A stretch of DNA of 61,335 nucleotides from Fidelibacterota bacterium (lineage in GTDB: Bacteria; Fidelibacterota; Marinisomatia; SCGC-AAA003-L08; TS1B11). The stretch covers positions 3,342,957-3,404,291 of the forward strand of contig CP070638.1 of the NCBI GenBank assembly GCA_020354025.1, written 5' to 3'. Under the pieces are notes generated by a model. It ran no database searches and was not told the origin of the DNA. It was given only the letters and a program-made list of their open reading frames with translations. Made by a program: the position numbers and the translations under genes. Of this stretch, positions 37,402 to 46,132 are shown in pieces. The first letter of the stretch is position 1, and each line of letters starts with the position of its first letter.

Positions 37402-37441
37402 CCCACCCGTTAGGTGAAGATTTATGACGCGTGGGATTTTT
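37402..37441 (+). terminator. orphan terminator-like hairpin
   Basis: CCCACCCGT (37402-37410) can pair with ACGCGTGGG (37427-37435) with one mismatch, followed by ATTTTT. The minus strand also has TTTT after the stem. No known gene ends here on either strand, so it may be part of a non-coding transcript or a remnant. Confidence 0.35.
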
Positions 37442-37463
37442 CCGTTGTTTCCGATCTCACTCC

Positions 37464-37505
37464 CCCGCCAGTCACTCCGATAGGCGGGTCCGCCCGCAGG
37501 TGGAC
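37464..37505. repeat. paired GC-rich palindromes (REP-like)
   Basis: CCCGCC (37464-37469) pairs with GGCGGG (37483-37488), and GTCCGCC (37488-37494) pairs with GGTGGAC (37499-37505) with one mismatch around a CGCA loop. Two adjacent GC-rich hairpins in intergenic DNA resemble dispersed palindromic elements. Only one copy was recognised in this window. Confidence 0.5.
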
Positions 37506-37520
37506 TTAGGGCTTACTCTC

Positions 37521-37556
37521 GCGCACCAGGCGCACCAGGCGCACCAGGCGCACCAA
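37521..37556. repeat. tandem 9-bp repeat, four copies
   Basis: GCGCACCAG is repeated in the register 37521, 37530, 37539 and 37548; the last copy ends in A. The 9-bp period could be read as a tripeptide repeat, but no ORF with coding character covers it. Confidence 0.75.
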
Positions 37557-37810
37557 GCGAACGACAAACCCTTTCCGTTTCCTTATATTCCCACCCTATG
37601 ATAATGTCGCCTCCATATCGCCCCGTTTCTGCTCCCGCTGCTAGCTTTGGGGCGGAAATATTTTCAACAGGGCGATTTTCGCCTCCCGTCGGGCGAATAC
37701 TTCAAAAATGCGGAATTTTGGTGGGATTTTGCGGGATTTTGCAGCGGGGATTGCACCATGGTTTTGGATGGCTCAGAAGGGGCCGGCCGTGAGCCCCCCT
37801 ACCCCCTGCC

Positions 37811-37903
37811 CCGGTACCACGCTCTCCGTCGGAGACCGTGATACTATCGTGATACTATCGTGGTACTATCGTGGTACAATCGTGGTACCGGCGTGGTACC
37901 GGA
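37811..37903. repeat. tandem 11-bp repeat, six copies, with an inverted copy upstream
   Basis: Six 11-bp units run from 37838 to 37903: two GTGATACTATC, then GTGGTACTATC, GTGGTACAATC, GTGGTACCGGC and GTGGTACCGGA, a stepwise drift from one end to the other. CCGGTACCACG at 37811-37821 is the exact reverse complement of the junction of units 4-6 (CGTGGTACCGG), and CTCCG/CGGAG between them can also pair. The array could be a protein or replication-factor binding site or a structured RNA; function is unknown. The remainder of the 37072-38078 gap shows no credible gene. Confidence 0.75.
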
Positions 37904-38078
37904 TTGATCCTGACAGCGGTGGGGTCGGGCACGACGGGGCGAATGCCCTCTATTGCAGGAATCGCTGGATTCCACCTGAGACTTCGGGGGGACCCTCGTC
38001 ATGCCAGGCCTTGATACACCAATACCGGCGGTGTAGCTTAGCCGCTGCCGGTCTGGTTGGATTAAAGATGGAGGGATC

Positions 38079-39236
38079 ATGATACCGCATCGGATAGGGA
38101 TTATCGGCTACGGGGGATTTGGTCAATTTTTACATCGGTCGTGGGAATCGCTGAAGCAGGCGGTGATAGCAGCTGCTGCCGACACCGACCCGGGGCGGGA
38201 TCCAGGATCACCGCTGCGTTTTTACCATCGGTGGGAAGAGCTGGCAGCGGACCCGGATGTCGATATTATGGTCATCGCTACTCCACCCTTCACTCACGCC
38301 GATATGGCCTGTGAAGCCATGAGACGGGGCAAGCATGTGCTTATCGAGAAGCCGATGGCTACCTCTCTTGAGGATGCCCGGCGTATCATAGACTTGCGGG
38401 ACAGAACCGGACGGGTGGCCGGCGTTGATTATATGCTACGGTTCAATCCATTGATAGAAGCGCTGTCAAGCCTCACCCATAGCGGTGTGTTCGGTGACCT
38501 ACGCCGGGCAGTAGTTGAGAATTATGCCCAAGATGAAATACTGCCTCCGAGTCATTGGTTCTGGAACCGCGACCTGTCGGGAGGCATTATGGTAGAGCAC
38601 GGAGTTCACTTCTTTGACCTGATCAACAGTTTCACCACGGCCACGCCCAAGCGTGTGAGCGGTATGGCTCACGGTCGCAATGAATCTCAGGAAGACCGGG
38701 TGCTGGCTATGGTAGCCTACGACAACGGGCTGATGGCCACGCACTACCATGCCTTTTCCCGGCCCGGCTTCTTCGAGCATACTTCCATCCGGCTGGTGTA
38801 TGATCTGGCTCAGGTTGATCTACAGGGTTGGATTCCACTAGCGGGGCAGATCACGGCATTGGTCAATGAAACGACTGCAAAAGGCTTATATAGCTTACCG
38901 GGTTTTCAGGAAATGGATAGAATGGCCATTAAAGATGTACCCGATCTCTCGCGGCCGGAAGGCTGGGGCGAGAGACCGCCGGTCCTGGATGATAGCGGAG
39001 AGCCGGTGGTGATATCCGGCGGTAATACCTATCCAGTGGATTCTTATATAACCGGGTCGTTTACCGCTACTGATACCAAGGGGGAAGTCTACGCCGCCAG
39101 TCTGCGTGGATTGCTGGCGGATTTTATCCATAAAGTTGAAAACCCGGAGCACTCACTGCGGGTTGGCCTGGAGGAAGGTCTGGTGAGTCTGGAACTGGCC
39201 TTGGAGGCAACAATTTCGGCTCAAGCCGATAGGTAA
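38079..39236 (+). CDS. Gfo/Idh/MocA-family oxidoreductase
   Basis: A 385-aa NAD(P)-dependent sugar or inositol dehydrogenase-like protein. IGIIGYGGFGQF is the Rossmann turn, MVIATPPFTHADM and HVLIEKPMATSLEDA contain the family's EKP catalytic Lys block, and GGIMVEHGVHFFDL the conserved HxxD region. GGAGG lies five bases before the ATG. It is convergent with the first GH130 gene and the sugar substrate is unknown. Placement next to glycosidase and glycosyltransferase genes suggests a role in nucleotide-sugar or glycoside metabolism. Confidence 0.88.
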   Translation: MIPHRIGIIGYGGFGQFLHRSWESLKQAVIAAAADTDPGRDPGSPLRFYHRWEELAADPDVDIMVIATPPFTHADMACEAMRRGKHVLIEKPMATSLEDARRIIDLRDRTGRVAGVDYMLRFNPLIEALSSLTHSGVFGDLRRAVVENYAQDEILPPSHWFWNRDLSGGIMVEHGVHFFDLINSFTTATPKRVSGMAHGRNESQEDRVLAMVAYDNGLMATHYHAFSRPGFFEHTSIRLVYDLAQVDLQGWIPLAGQITALVNETTAKGLYSLPGFQEMDRMAIKDVPDLSRPEGWGERPPVLDDSGEPVVISGGNTYPVDSYITGSFTATDTKGEVYAASLRGLLADFIHKVENPEHSLRVGLEEGLVSLELALEATISAQADR

Positions 39237-39260
39237 TACCTACGTCAGATAGCCGTTGCC

Positions 39261-40235
39261 TCATTCTGTGTATGGGACGAACGGGCGGCCATGATCTTCC
39301 AGCCAGTTGAGCAATTCCCGGATACTGCCAGTAGCCAGTGCCAGAGTGGTATCGGCAGCGCCATAGTATAGATAGAGAGTATCACCGTCCGGCTTGATAG
39401 TATATCCACAGGGGAATACCACATCGTCCACATCGCCGGATAGTTCGTAAGTCTCTTCGGGACTGAATACCCACTCATCGCCGCGCAGCAGGCAGCGGGC
39501 GGGATCAGCCAGGTCAAACAGGGCCAGCCCCAGGCGGTAAATAGAGCCGGCCGCAGTAATGCGCACACCATGATAGAGTATCAGCCAACCTCGCTCGGTC
39601 TCAATGGGTGGCGGTGACAGACCGATCTTGTTGGCGTCCCACCAGCTGCCCTTGCGTGCTTCGAGAATCAGCCGGTGATCGCCCCAGTGCCGCAGATCAG
39701 GTGAGGAGGCCATCCAGATATGAGCTCCCATTCCACTAGTAGTGGGGCGGTGGATGAGCTTCCAGTTCCCGTCGAAGCGTCGGGGCAAGAGGGCAGCATC
39801 CTTGTCCCAGGGTGTCATAATATCGCCGATGCGCTCAAAGGAGCGGAAATCTTCGGTAAGCGCCAGGGAAACACCGGGTCCTCCCTGTGAAAATGATGTG
39901 TAGGTGATGGCATATTTTTTCAGGTCTGGTATGTAAGTAATCCGAGGATCTTCTATACCCCAGATCTCTTCAGGGTAGTTTTCAGGATCGGGCATAAGTG
40001 TGGGTTGAGGATCTATTTCCCAGCCATCAATTCCATTTTCAGACCTGGCGGCGCACAGATGGGAATGGCCGCGGCGGTCTTCCACTCGGCACAATAGCAG
40101 GGTGCTCCCATCGGCCAGTAGGGTGGCCCCGGCGTTGAAAACGGTGTTCATAGGATAAGGCCAATCAGCAGCTGAGAGGATGGGATTCTTCAGATGCCGG
40201 CGTAACAGCGGAGGATTGTGATTATTCTTTGGCAT
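39261..40235 (-). CDS. GH130-family glycosidase/phosphorylase (copy 1)
   Basis: A five-bladed propeller protein of family GH130, which phosphorolyses or hydrolyses beta-mannosides. NAGATLL opens the core, LLCRVEDRRG and WGIEDPRITYI follow, the latter with the catalytic Asp in EDPR, and LIHRPTT and WDANKIGLSPPPI are further family blocks. I chose the ATG at 40235, just before the conserved RHLKNPIL; ATG 40316 and TTG 40334 are alternatives and none has a clear ribosome binding site. It is divergent from the two other GH130 copies. The exact linkage cannot be told from sequence. Confidence 0.85.
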   Translation of the reverse strand: MPKNNHNPPLLRRHLKNPILSAADWPYPMNTVFNAGATLLADGSTLLLCRVEDRRGHSHLCAARSENGIDGWEIDPQPTLMPDPENYPEEIWGIEDPRITYIPDLKKYAITYTSFSQGGPGVSLALTEDFRSFERIGDIMTPWDKDAALLPRRFDGNWKLIHRPTTSGMGAHIWMASSPDLRHWGDHRLILEARKGSWWDANKIGLSPPPIETERGWLILYHGVRITAAGSIYRLGLALFDLADPARCLLRGDEWVFSPEETYELSGDVDDVVFPCGYTIKPDGDTLYLYYGAADTTLALATGSIRELLNWLEDHGRPFVPYTE

Positions 40236-40756
40236 GACTGATTTTTGAGTTTTTGCCCTCCCATTACCCGTTATCAGTTCTTCGACCGAGTTAAATATGT
40301 TGCTGCTAAGTACCATCTGTACATCTTGTTGCAAATACCATACCGCAGTCGCATACGTGGTACTATCCGAAGCTGTTTTGTATTCGGGAACATACTAGAG
40401 TTGAATGGCAATCTCTACGTGCTGGACTGATGCTGCGGTTTAGTTTCTTTACCCGACTAAATTAAGGTAGCAAATCTAATTCACCTGCAGCCTCTATACC
40501 AAATAAAATGATATGTTGTGAGCAAAAGGTTGCGCTTGGGGGAGAAGTACATAGGGATCTGATGCGGAAGTGTATTACACCGGGACAGGAGTTTAGATTT
40601 CTATTGTCAAGTGGGAAACACTAAATTATCGGCTGGCTGGTGGTCACAATTGTTATTGAAATTTTATCAGGATCCGCTACAAATACCACCTCATGACGGC
40701 GACCTGTTACTTGAAGAGGCCTGTGCCTCTCCATCCGACTATGAAGGTTATGCACT
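40236..40756. other. divergent intergenic region between GH130 genes
   Basis: About 520 bp, A+T-rich at 40440-40520. It holds no convincing gene; a 66-codon frame at 40611-40811 overlaps the next gene and has no family resemblance. The opposed promoters of the two GH130 transcripts probably lie here, but no box was assigned. Confidence 0.45.
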
Positions 40757-41689
40757 ATGGCGAAGAAACGCAGTAGAGACCTCGTCCACCGCTGGGAAAG
40801 CAACCCGATAATTACAATCGAAAACCTGACTTTCCCCTGCGCTGATATTAGCACGGCCGGGGCGATCAAGATTGACGGCGAATACATCCTATTGCTCACT
40901 ATCCAGAGCCTGGAGGGATTTTACGCCATTTACACGGCTCGAAGTATGGATGGCTATCACTTTGAAATTGGCAACGAACCGGTTCTGACTCCATCCATGA
41001 ACGGACCGGCTTCGCTTTATGACCGCATGGGAGTGTTGGATGCCCGGATTGTCAGAATAGGGGCGGAATACTACGTGTCATATGATGCGTTAGGACCTCA
41101 TGGCTACCGGCTAGCCTTGGCCCAAACGATAGATTTCAAGAAGTTTGAGCGCCTGGGATTCATATCCGAGCCGGACACCAAAGGGGGTGTGTTATTCCCG
41201 AAGAAAATCAAAGGCAAGTACGTACGCCTAGAGCGCCCTTGGGAGGGGGGGAGTATATGGCTATCTTATTCCCAGGATCTGGAATATTGGGGCTGGTCAG
41301 AAGTGGCTCTGACACCGCGAGGAGGCTACTGGGACTGTGACCGGATTGGTGTAGCCACGCCTCCCATGGAAGTCGACCAGGGCTGGCTCATCATCTACTA
41401 CGGTGTCAAGCATACATCCGCCGGGCCGCTTTTTCGCTTAGGAGCGGCCATACTAGATGCCCTTAATCCGGCCAGTGTGATTAGCCGCACTGACGAGCCC
41501 ATCCTTTCACCGAGAGAGAACTACGAACGGATCGGGGACCAGCCCAACCTGGTCTTCTCCTGCGGAGCTGTTATTGAATCAGACAGCGAAGTGAAATTAT
41601 ATTACGGTGCTTCCAACTCTTGCATAGCCGTAGGGATTACCACGGTGGAGAGGCTCGTGGCGGCGTGTGCTAACGAGGTTAATGCATGA
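40757..41689 (+). CDS. GH130-family protein (copy 2), altered catalytic block
   Basis: A 310-aa GH130 homologue starting RDLVHRWESNPIITIENL. In the place of EDPR it reads GVLDARIVRI, so the Asp is kept while the Glu and Pro are lost. The downstream blocks PKKIKGKYVRLERP, WDCDRIGVATPPM and RIGDQPNLVFSCG are well kept. It may have a different specificity or act as a partner of copy 3. Its stop overlaps copy 3 by 4 bp, so the two are translationally coupled. The start has no strong ribosome binding site. Confidence 0.83.
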   Translation: MAKKRSRDLVHRWESNPIITIENLTFPCADISTAGAIKIDGEYILLLTIQSLEGFYAIYTARSMDGYHFEIGNEPVLTPSMNGPASLYDRMGVLDARIVRIGAEYYVSYDALGPHGYRLALAQTIDFKKFERLGFISEPDTKGGVLFPKKIKGKYVRLERPWEGGSIWLSYSQDLEYWGWSEVALTPRGGYWDCDRIGVATPPMEVDQGWLIIYYGVKHTSAGPLFRLGAAILDALNPASVISRTDEPILSPRENYERIGDQPNLVFSCGAVIESDSEVKLYYGASNSCIAVGITTVERLVAACANEVNA

Positions 41690-42624
41690 TAACGAACTAC
41701 AATCCGGGTGGACGTGATTTGTTGCATCGCTGGGAGGGTAATCCCATCCTCACCCTGGAGGACCTACCTTTTCCCTGCAATTCCGTATTCAACGGTACAC
41801 CGGTCAAGCTCGGCGAGGAATACCTACTGCTTCTGCGCGTTGAGGGTCAGCGGGGGTACTCCTTTTTTGCCCTTGCCAGAAGCGAGGATGGTTTCCACTT
41901 CGAAGTAGAGAAGAAACCTGTTCTCCTTCCGGCTGAGAAAGGGATTTTCAGCGTCTATGAAAGCCGGGGTCTAGAAGATCCACGGGGCACATTCATCGAG
42001 GGCACATATTATGTCCTATATACTGCCGTCTCCGAGTACGGTTATCGGATTGCTCTGGCCAGGACCGAGGATTTTCGTTCATTTGAGCGCATCGCCCTCG
42101 TGTCTGAACCGGGCAACAAGGACGGTGTGCTGTTTCCCGAGAAGATCAACGGCCAGTACGCGCGACTTGATCGACCCATCGGCTTGGGGGTGGGGAGCAT
42201 ATGGATTTCGTATTCCAACGATCTGAAGAGTTGGGGCAATTCCAGCGTCCTACTGTCCCCACGCCGGGGATATTGGGATTCCTTTCGGGTAGGGGCTTCC
42301 GTGCCTCCTATTAAGACCGAATACGGCTGGTTGGAAATATACCACGGTACCAAAATGACTTCGGCGGGTCCTATCTACCGGGCTGGCGCTGCGTTGTTGG
42401 ATTTGAAAGATCCTTCCAGAGTCGTGAAACGGTGTGATGTCCCAATACTGTCTCCCCGGGAGGACTATGAGCGTATTGGTGATGTAGGGAATGTGGTCTT
42501 CCCCTGTGGCGCTATTGTTGAGCCTGACGGAGAGATCAAGGTATATTATGGCGGTGCTGATACATGTATCTGTGTTGCCACGGCGAACCTCGCCGATATG
42601 ACTCATTGTATAACCACCAGTTAG
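41686..42624 (+). CDS. GH130-family glycosidase/phosphorylase (copy 3)
   Basis: A 312-aa GH130 protein, closest to copy 2: both begin RDLLHRWEGNPI-like and end with DVGNVVFPCGAI and VYYGGADT. The catalytic block is intact (GLEDPRGTFIEG). WDSFRVGASVPPI and KMTSAGPIYRAGAALL are kept family blocks. Copies 2 and 3 are clearly a duplicated pair. It is followed after 43 bp by a large glycosyltransferase, so the cluster may both make and phosphorolyse the same mannoside (inference). Confidence 0.87.
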   Translation: MITNYNPGGRDLLHRWEGNPILTLEDLPFPCNSVFNGTPVKLGEEYLLLLRVEGQRGYSFFALARSEDGFHFEVEKKPVLLPAEKGIFSVYESRGLEDPRGTFIEGTYYVLYTAVSEYGYRIALARTEDFRSFERIALVSEPGNKDGVLFPEKINGQYARLDRPIGLGVGSIWISYSNDLKSWGNSSVLLSPRRGYWDSFRVGASVPPIKTEYGWLEIYHGTKMTSAGPIYRAGAALLDLKDPSRVVKRCDVPILSPREDYERIGDVGNVVFPCGAIVEPDGEIKVYYGGADTCICVATANLADMTHCITTS

Positions 42625-42667
42625 GAGATGGAATGAAGCCTGGGGAATGTAATAAAAGGATTTTATA

Positions 42668-45019
42668 ATGACCCGTACTGACAGTCGTTCCACTCAAACC
42701 AACCACAATAGTCATCCAATTGGACGCATTGCATTCGTTGGGAATTACTTGCCGTCCCGGTGTGGTATCGCCACTTTCACGACCGATCTTACCGAAGCAC
42801 TGGCGGCACAATATCCGGAAACCAACTTTCTGGTCCTGCCCACCAGTGATGTGAACGTTGAGGGGGCCTATCCGGAGCGGGTGCGATTCATCATCGAGAA
42901 GAGTGATGCCGACTGCTACCAGCAGGCCGCCTATTTTCTTAATATGAATTCTGTAGATCTGGTATGCGTGCAGCACGAATATGGTATCTTCGGCGGTACA
43001 TGGGGCAAGCATATTTTAATCCTACTGCGGGAGCTGCATATGCCCGTAGTAACTACCTTCCATACAGTTCTCCGGAAACCGAAGAAGAAACAGGATGAGA
43101 TTTTTAAGGAGCTCATCGCGCTATCAGACCGGTTAGTTGTAATGACAAGTCGCAGTATGGAATTTCTCAAGGAGTCCTACGGTGTACCCCGCCAGAAAAT
43201 GGACCTGATCCCCCACGGCATTCCCGATGTTCCCTTCATTGATCCCAACTTCTACAAGGATCAGCTGGGTGTTGAGGGGAAGTACGTGCTCTTGACCTTC
43301 GGTCTATTATCGGGCAACAAGGGCATAGAGTATGTCATAAAAGGGCTGCCGGCGGTCCTTGAGAAATATCCTGACGTGGTTTATATCGTCCTGGGTGCAA
43401 CCCACCCCAATGTGATAAGGTCCGAGGGGGAGAGCTATCGTGAATCTCTGATGAGTCTGGTGGACAAACTGGGAATTGGAGATAATGTGATCTTCCATAA
43501 CCGGTTCGTTAGCCTGGAGAAGCTTATCGAGTACATCAGCGCCGCAGACGTATATGTCACCCCGTCTCTTAACGCAGAGCAGGCGGTATCCGGTACGTTG
43601 AGCTACGCCGTTGGCGTCGGTAAGGCGGTGATATCAACGCCCTATTGGCACGCGGAGGAGCTGCTGGCCGAGGGCCGTGGACTGCTGGTGCCATTCAAGG
43701 ATTCCGAAGCCATCACCCAGCAGATTCTATACCTGCTAGATAATGAGGTCAAACGCCATACTATTCGTAAGCGAGCCTATCTGAAAAGTCGTGAGATGAT
43801 CTGGGAGGAAACAGCCCGTAAGTATATGGCCAGGTTCACTTATGCCCGGGAGGTGCGCCGGCTCCACCCGCAACCGGCAATCAGCTCGCATAAAGCTAGC
43901 GATACGATCTATGACCTGCCATCCCGCAAGCTGGATCATCTCCGACGACTGACTGATGAGACCGGCATACTCCAGCATGCTGTTCATGCGGTTCCCCGGT
44001 ATGATCACGGATACACGACTGACGATAACGCCCGGGCCCTGATTGCCGCTGTTCTGCTGGAGGACTGGAAGGAATATTTTGACCTGGCCCATGATTTGGC
44101 CTCCCGCTATATCGCCTTCATGTGGTATGCTATTAATCGCAAAACGGCACGTTTTAGGAATATCATGAGTTACGACCGGCAATGGCTTGATGAGGCAGGC
44201 TCGGAAGATTCCCACGGCCGCGCCGTTTGGGCCCTGGGCACTGTGGTGGGTCGCTCTCGCGCGCGAGGCTTGCGGGACGTTGCCGATCATCTGTTTCAGC
44301 GGGCCCTACCTGCCACGCGCAGATTCAAGAGCCCCCGGGCCTCTGCTTTTACCCTGCGGGGGGTGAACGAATATCTCAAACGCTTCTCCGGTGATCAGAG
44401 GGCTATTATGGTTCGGGAGAAGCTGGTCAATTTCTTGGTTGAGTTATTTGAGAAATACAATAGCTCTGACTGGCTCTGGTTTGAAGATGTTTTAAGTTAC
44501 AGCAATGCCAAGCTGCCACACGCCCTGCTGGTATGTGGGCCTCCCATGTCCGATGATCGAATTACACAGATCGGTCTCGATACACTCGAATGGTTGACTG
44601 CGATCCAGACCTCCGATCGGGGGTATTTCTTGCCGATTGGCAACAGCGCCTTCTACTATCGCGGGAAGCAGCGCGCCCGGTTTGACCAGCAGCCTATTGA
44701 GGCTTACGCCACGGTCTCGGCTTGTATCGAAGCCTATAATATCACCGGGGATGAAAAGTGGCGCAAAGAAGCCCGCAAGGCATTCGACTGGTTCCTGGGA
44801 CGTAATGACCTCAACCTGCCGCTATACGACCCCCGGACCGGTGGATGTCGTGACGGATTGCATCCAGACCGTTTAAACCAGAATCAGGGGGCGGAGTCAA
44901 CCATAGCCTTTCTCATGTCCCTGATGGAGATCAGCTCCATGGAGCAGCTCGGTCCCCCATCCAGCGCCGAGGTTGCACAAGAACCTGTTCAAAGAGAAGC
45001 CCTGACTGAAGCGCACTGA
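42668..45019 (+). CDS. GT4-type glycosyltransferase with C-terminal alpha-helical toroid-like domain
   Basis: A 783-aa protein. Residues ~15-385 are a GT-B glycosyltransferase: RIAFVGNYLPSRCGIATFT, QHEYGIFGG, FHTVL, IPHGIPD, FGLLSGNKGIEYVI and VTPSLNAEQAVSGTLSYA are GT4 features. Residues ~410-760 are mostly helical with TDDNARALIAAV, AVWALGTVVG and DPRTGGCRDGLHPD, resembling an (alpha/alpha) barrel hydrolase-like domain of unknown activity. AAAGGA precedes the ATG. It follows the GH130 pair directly. Proteins with this architecture are often seen near GH130 genes, as I recall, and may make or remodel a mannose-containing oligosaccharide. Confidence 0.85.
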   Translation: MTRTDSRSTQTNHNSHPIGRIAFVGNYLPSRCGIATFTTDLTEALAAQYPETNFLVLPTSDVNVEGAYPERVRFIIEKSDADCYQQAAYFLNMNSVDLVCVQHEYGIFGGTWGKHILILLRELHMPVVTTFHTVLRKPKKKQDEIFKELIALSDRLVVMTSRSMEFLKESYGVPRQKMDLIPHGIPDVPFIDPNFYKDQLGVEGKYVLLTFGLLSGNKGIEYVIKGLPAVLEKYPDVVYIVLGATHPNVIRSEGESYRESLMSLVDKLGIGDNVIFHNRFVSLEKLIEYISAADVYVTPSLNAEQAVSGTLSYAVGVGKAVISTPYWHAEELLAEGRGLLVPFKDSEAITQQILYLLDNEVKRHTIRKRAYLKSREMIWEETARKYMARFTYAREVRRLHPQPAISSHKASDTIYDLPSRKLDHLRRLTDETGILQHAVHAVPRYDHGYTTDDNARALIAAVLLEDWKEYFDLAHDLASRYIAFMWYAINRKTARFRNIMSYDRQWLDEAGSEDSHGRAVWALGTVVGRSRARGLRDVADHLFQRALPATRRFKSPRASAFTLRGVNEYLKRFSGDQRAIMVREKLVNFLVELFEKYNSSDWLWFEDVLSYSNAKLPHALLVCGPPMSDDRITQIGLDTLEWLTAIQTSDRGYFLPIGNSAFYYRGKQRARFDQQPIEAYATVSACIEAYNITGDEKWRKEARKAFDWFLGRNDLNLPLYDPRTGGCRDGLHPDRLNQNQGAESTIAFLMSLMEISSMEQLGPPSSAEVAQEPVQREALTEAH

Positions 45020-45076
45020 GCGGCAGACTTCCAATCCGGTATCGCTATAGACAGGGGGAAGGTTGTGCGGTTAGCC

Positions 45077-46132
45077 TTATTCCCTTAGAAAAGCGAACTC
45101 TCCCGGATTAATACCCACCGTAAATTGTTTAAGTGAATGATTCTGGGCGCTGTAAACCTGAATCAGACCCGGATTGACAAAGTCCGAGGAGGCAATAAAA
45201 ATACGGTTGCCATCACTGCCGGCGGCATACTGATCGGCCGTGTCTGCACCGATCGTCGATTCATCATCCAGTGTAAGATCAGCTTTAAGGGGATGAACTC
45301 CCGACGCTGTAGCCAGGTAGAGCACGCCTTCTGCGGGAAAAATGTCCACCCCACTGTTGGTTCCCCAATCTTTAGTCAGAACCTGGCCGCTGCCGGGATC
45401 GATCCGGGCAATGCCACGATATGAAGTGTAGCTGTCATCGTACCATTGGCGTGAAACGTAGATTCCGCCGTTATAGATGGCCAGTTGTTGGGGACCGTTC
45501 CCCACAATATAGGTGGCAGTTATTGTTGATGTAACCGGATCAATTCTGACTACCTTGTTAAAATCGTGCCAGTCGGTTTGTAGGGGAAGAGCTACGTACA
45601 ACGCTCCTTCGTAGGCTAGGATATCCTCCGGCATAGCTGAGATGAATATAGTATCGGTGACAGTTAAGGTGCTCAGGTTGAAGGCTAGTACGGCATTGAT
45701 GTACCAGCAGGTCACGTATCCGATGGAGTCCTGGATGGCCATCTCCCGGGGACCGGTGCCAGTTAGATCCACTCTGCCGACATAATTGAGAGTGGAGCCG
45801 GAGCGCTCAATAACCTCCACTGAACCACTTCCATTCATCACAATATATAGTCGTTCGCCGTCCACGGTAAGAGACTGTCCCGTATCCCCAAGCGGTGAGC
45901 CTGTAAGGGTTTGAAAGACATTTCCGGTTGCGGCGGTCAATTCGGTGCTGATTTGCCATAAGCTGGAGTTATTACTCCCGAAATTGCCCTCGCACAGGAT
46001 AAAAATGGCTGTCGTCTCAACTTCATCATTGCTCTGGTCATCATCGGTTGAGAAAATGCCGCAGCCGGTGAGAGCGCCTGCGACTAATAATCCAACAAGT
46101 AAGTTGCCAATTCTCCGCGGCGAATTATTCAT
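45077..46132 (-). CDS. btuG: BtuG-like beta-propeller lipoprotein (YncE/DUF5074 type)
   Basis: A 351-aa lipoprotein: signal ending GALTGC, Cys at about residue 24. The mature part is built of repeated 40-50-residue blades such as SLTVDGERLYIVMNGSGSV and MAIQDSIGYVTCWY, the YncE/DUF5074 propeller. In Bacteroides the surface lipoprotein BtuG has this fold, binds cobalamin very tightly and caps the BtuB receptor. The gene overlaps the BtuB-like gene by 8 bp and is downstream of a B12 riboswitch, which supports the same role. No inner-membrane BtuCDF genes are in the window. Confidence 0.8.
   Translation of the reverse strand: MNNSPRRIGNLLVGLLVAGALTGCGIFSTDDDQSNDEVETTAIFILCEGNFGSNNSSLWQISTELTAATGNVFQTLTGSPLGDTGQSLTVDGERLYIVMNGSGSVEVIERSGSTLNYVGRVDLTGTGPREMAIQDSIGYVTCWYINAVLAFNLSTLTVTDTIFISAMPEDILAYEGALYVALPLQTDWHDFNKVVRIDPVTSTITATYIVGNGPQQLAIYNGGIYVSRQWYDDSYTSYRGIARIDPGSGQVLTKDWGTNSGVDIFPAEGVLYLATASGVHPLKADLTLDDESTIGADTADQYAAGSDGNRIFIASSDFVNPGLIQVYSAQNHSLKQFTVGINPGEFAFLRE

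Noticed and set aside
37838-37903. Possible small CRISPR array
   Set aside because: Units are 11 bp, directly adjoining and graded, with no spacers and no cas gene in the window.
37708-38082. 124-codon frame running through the 11-bp array into the Gfo/Idh start
   Set aside because: Its translation includes the tandem array and has no family resemblance.
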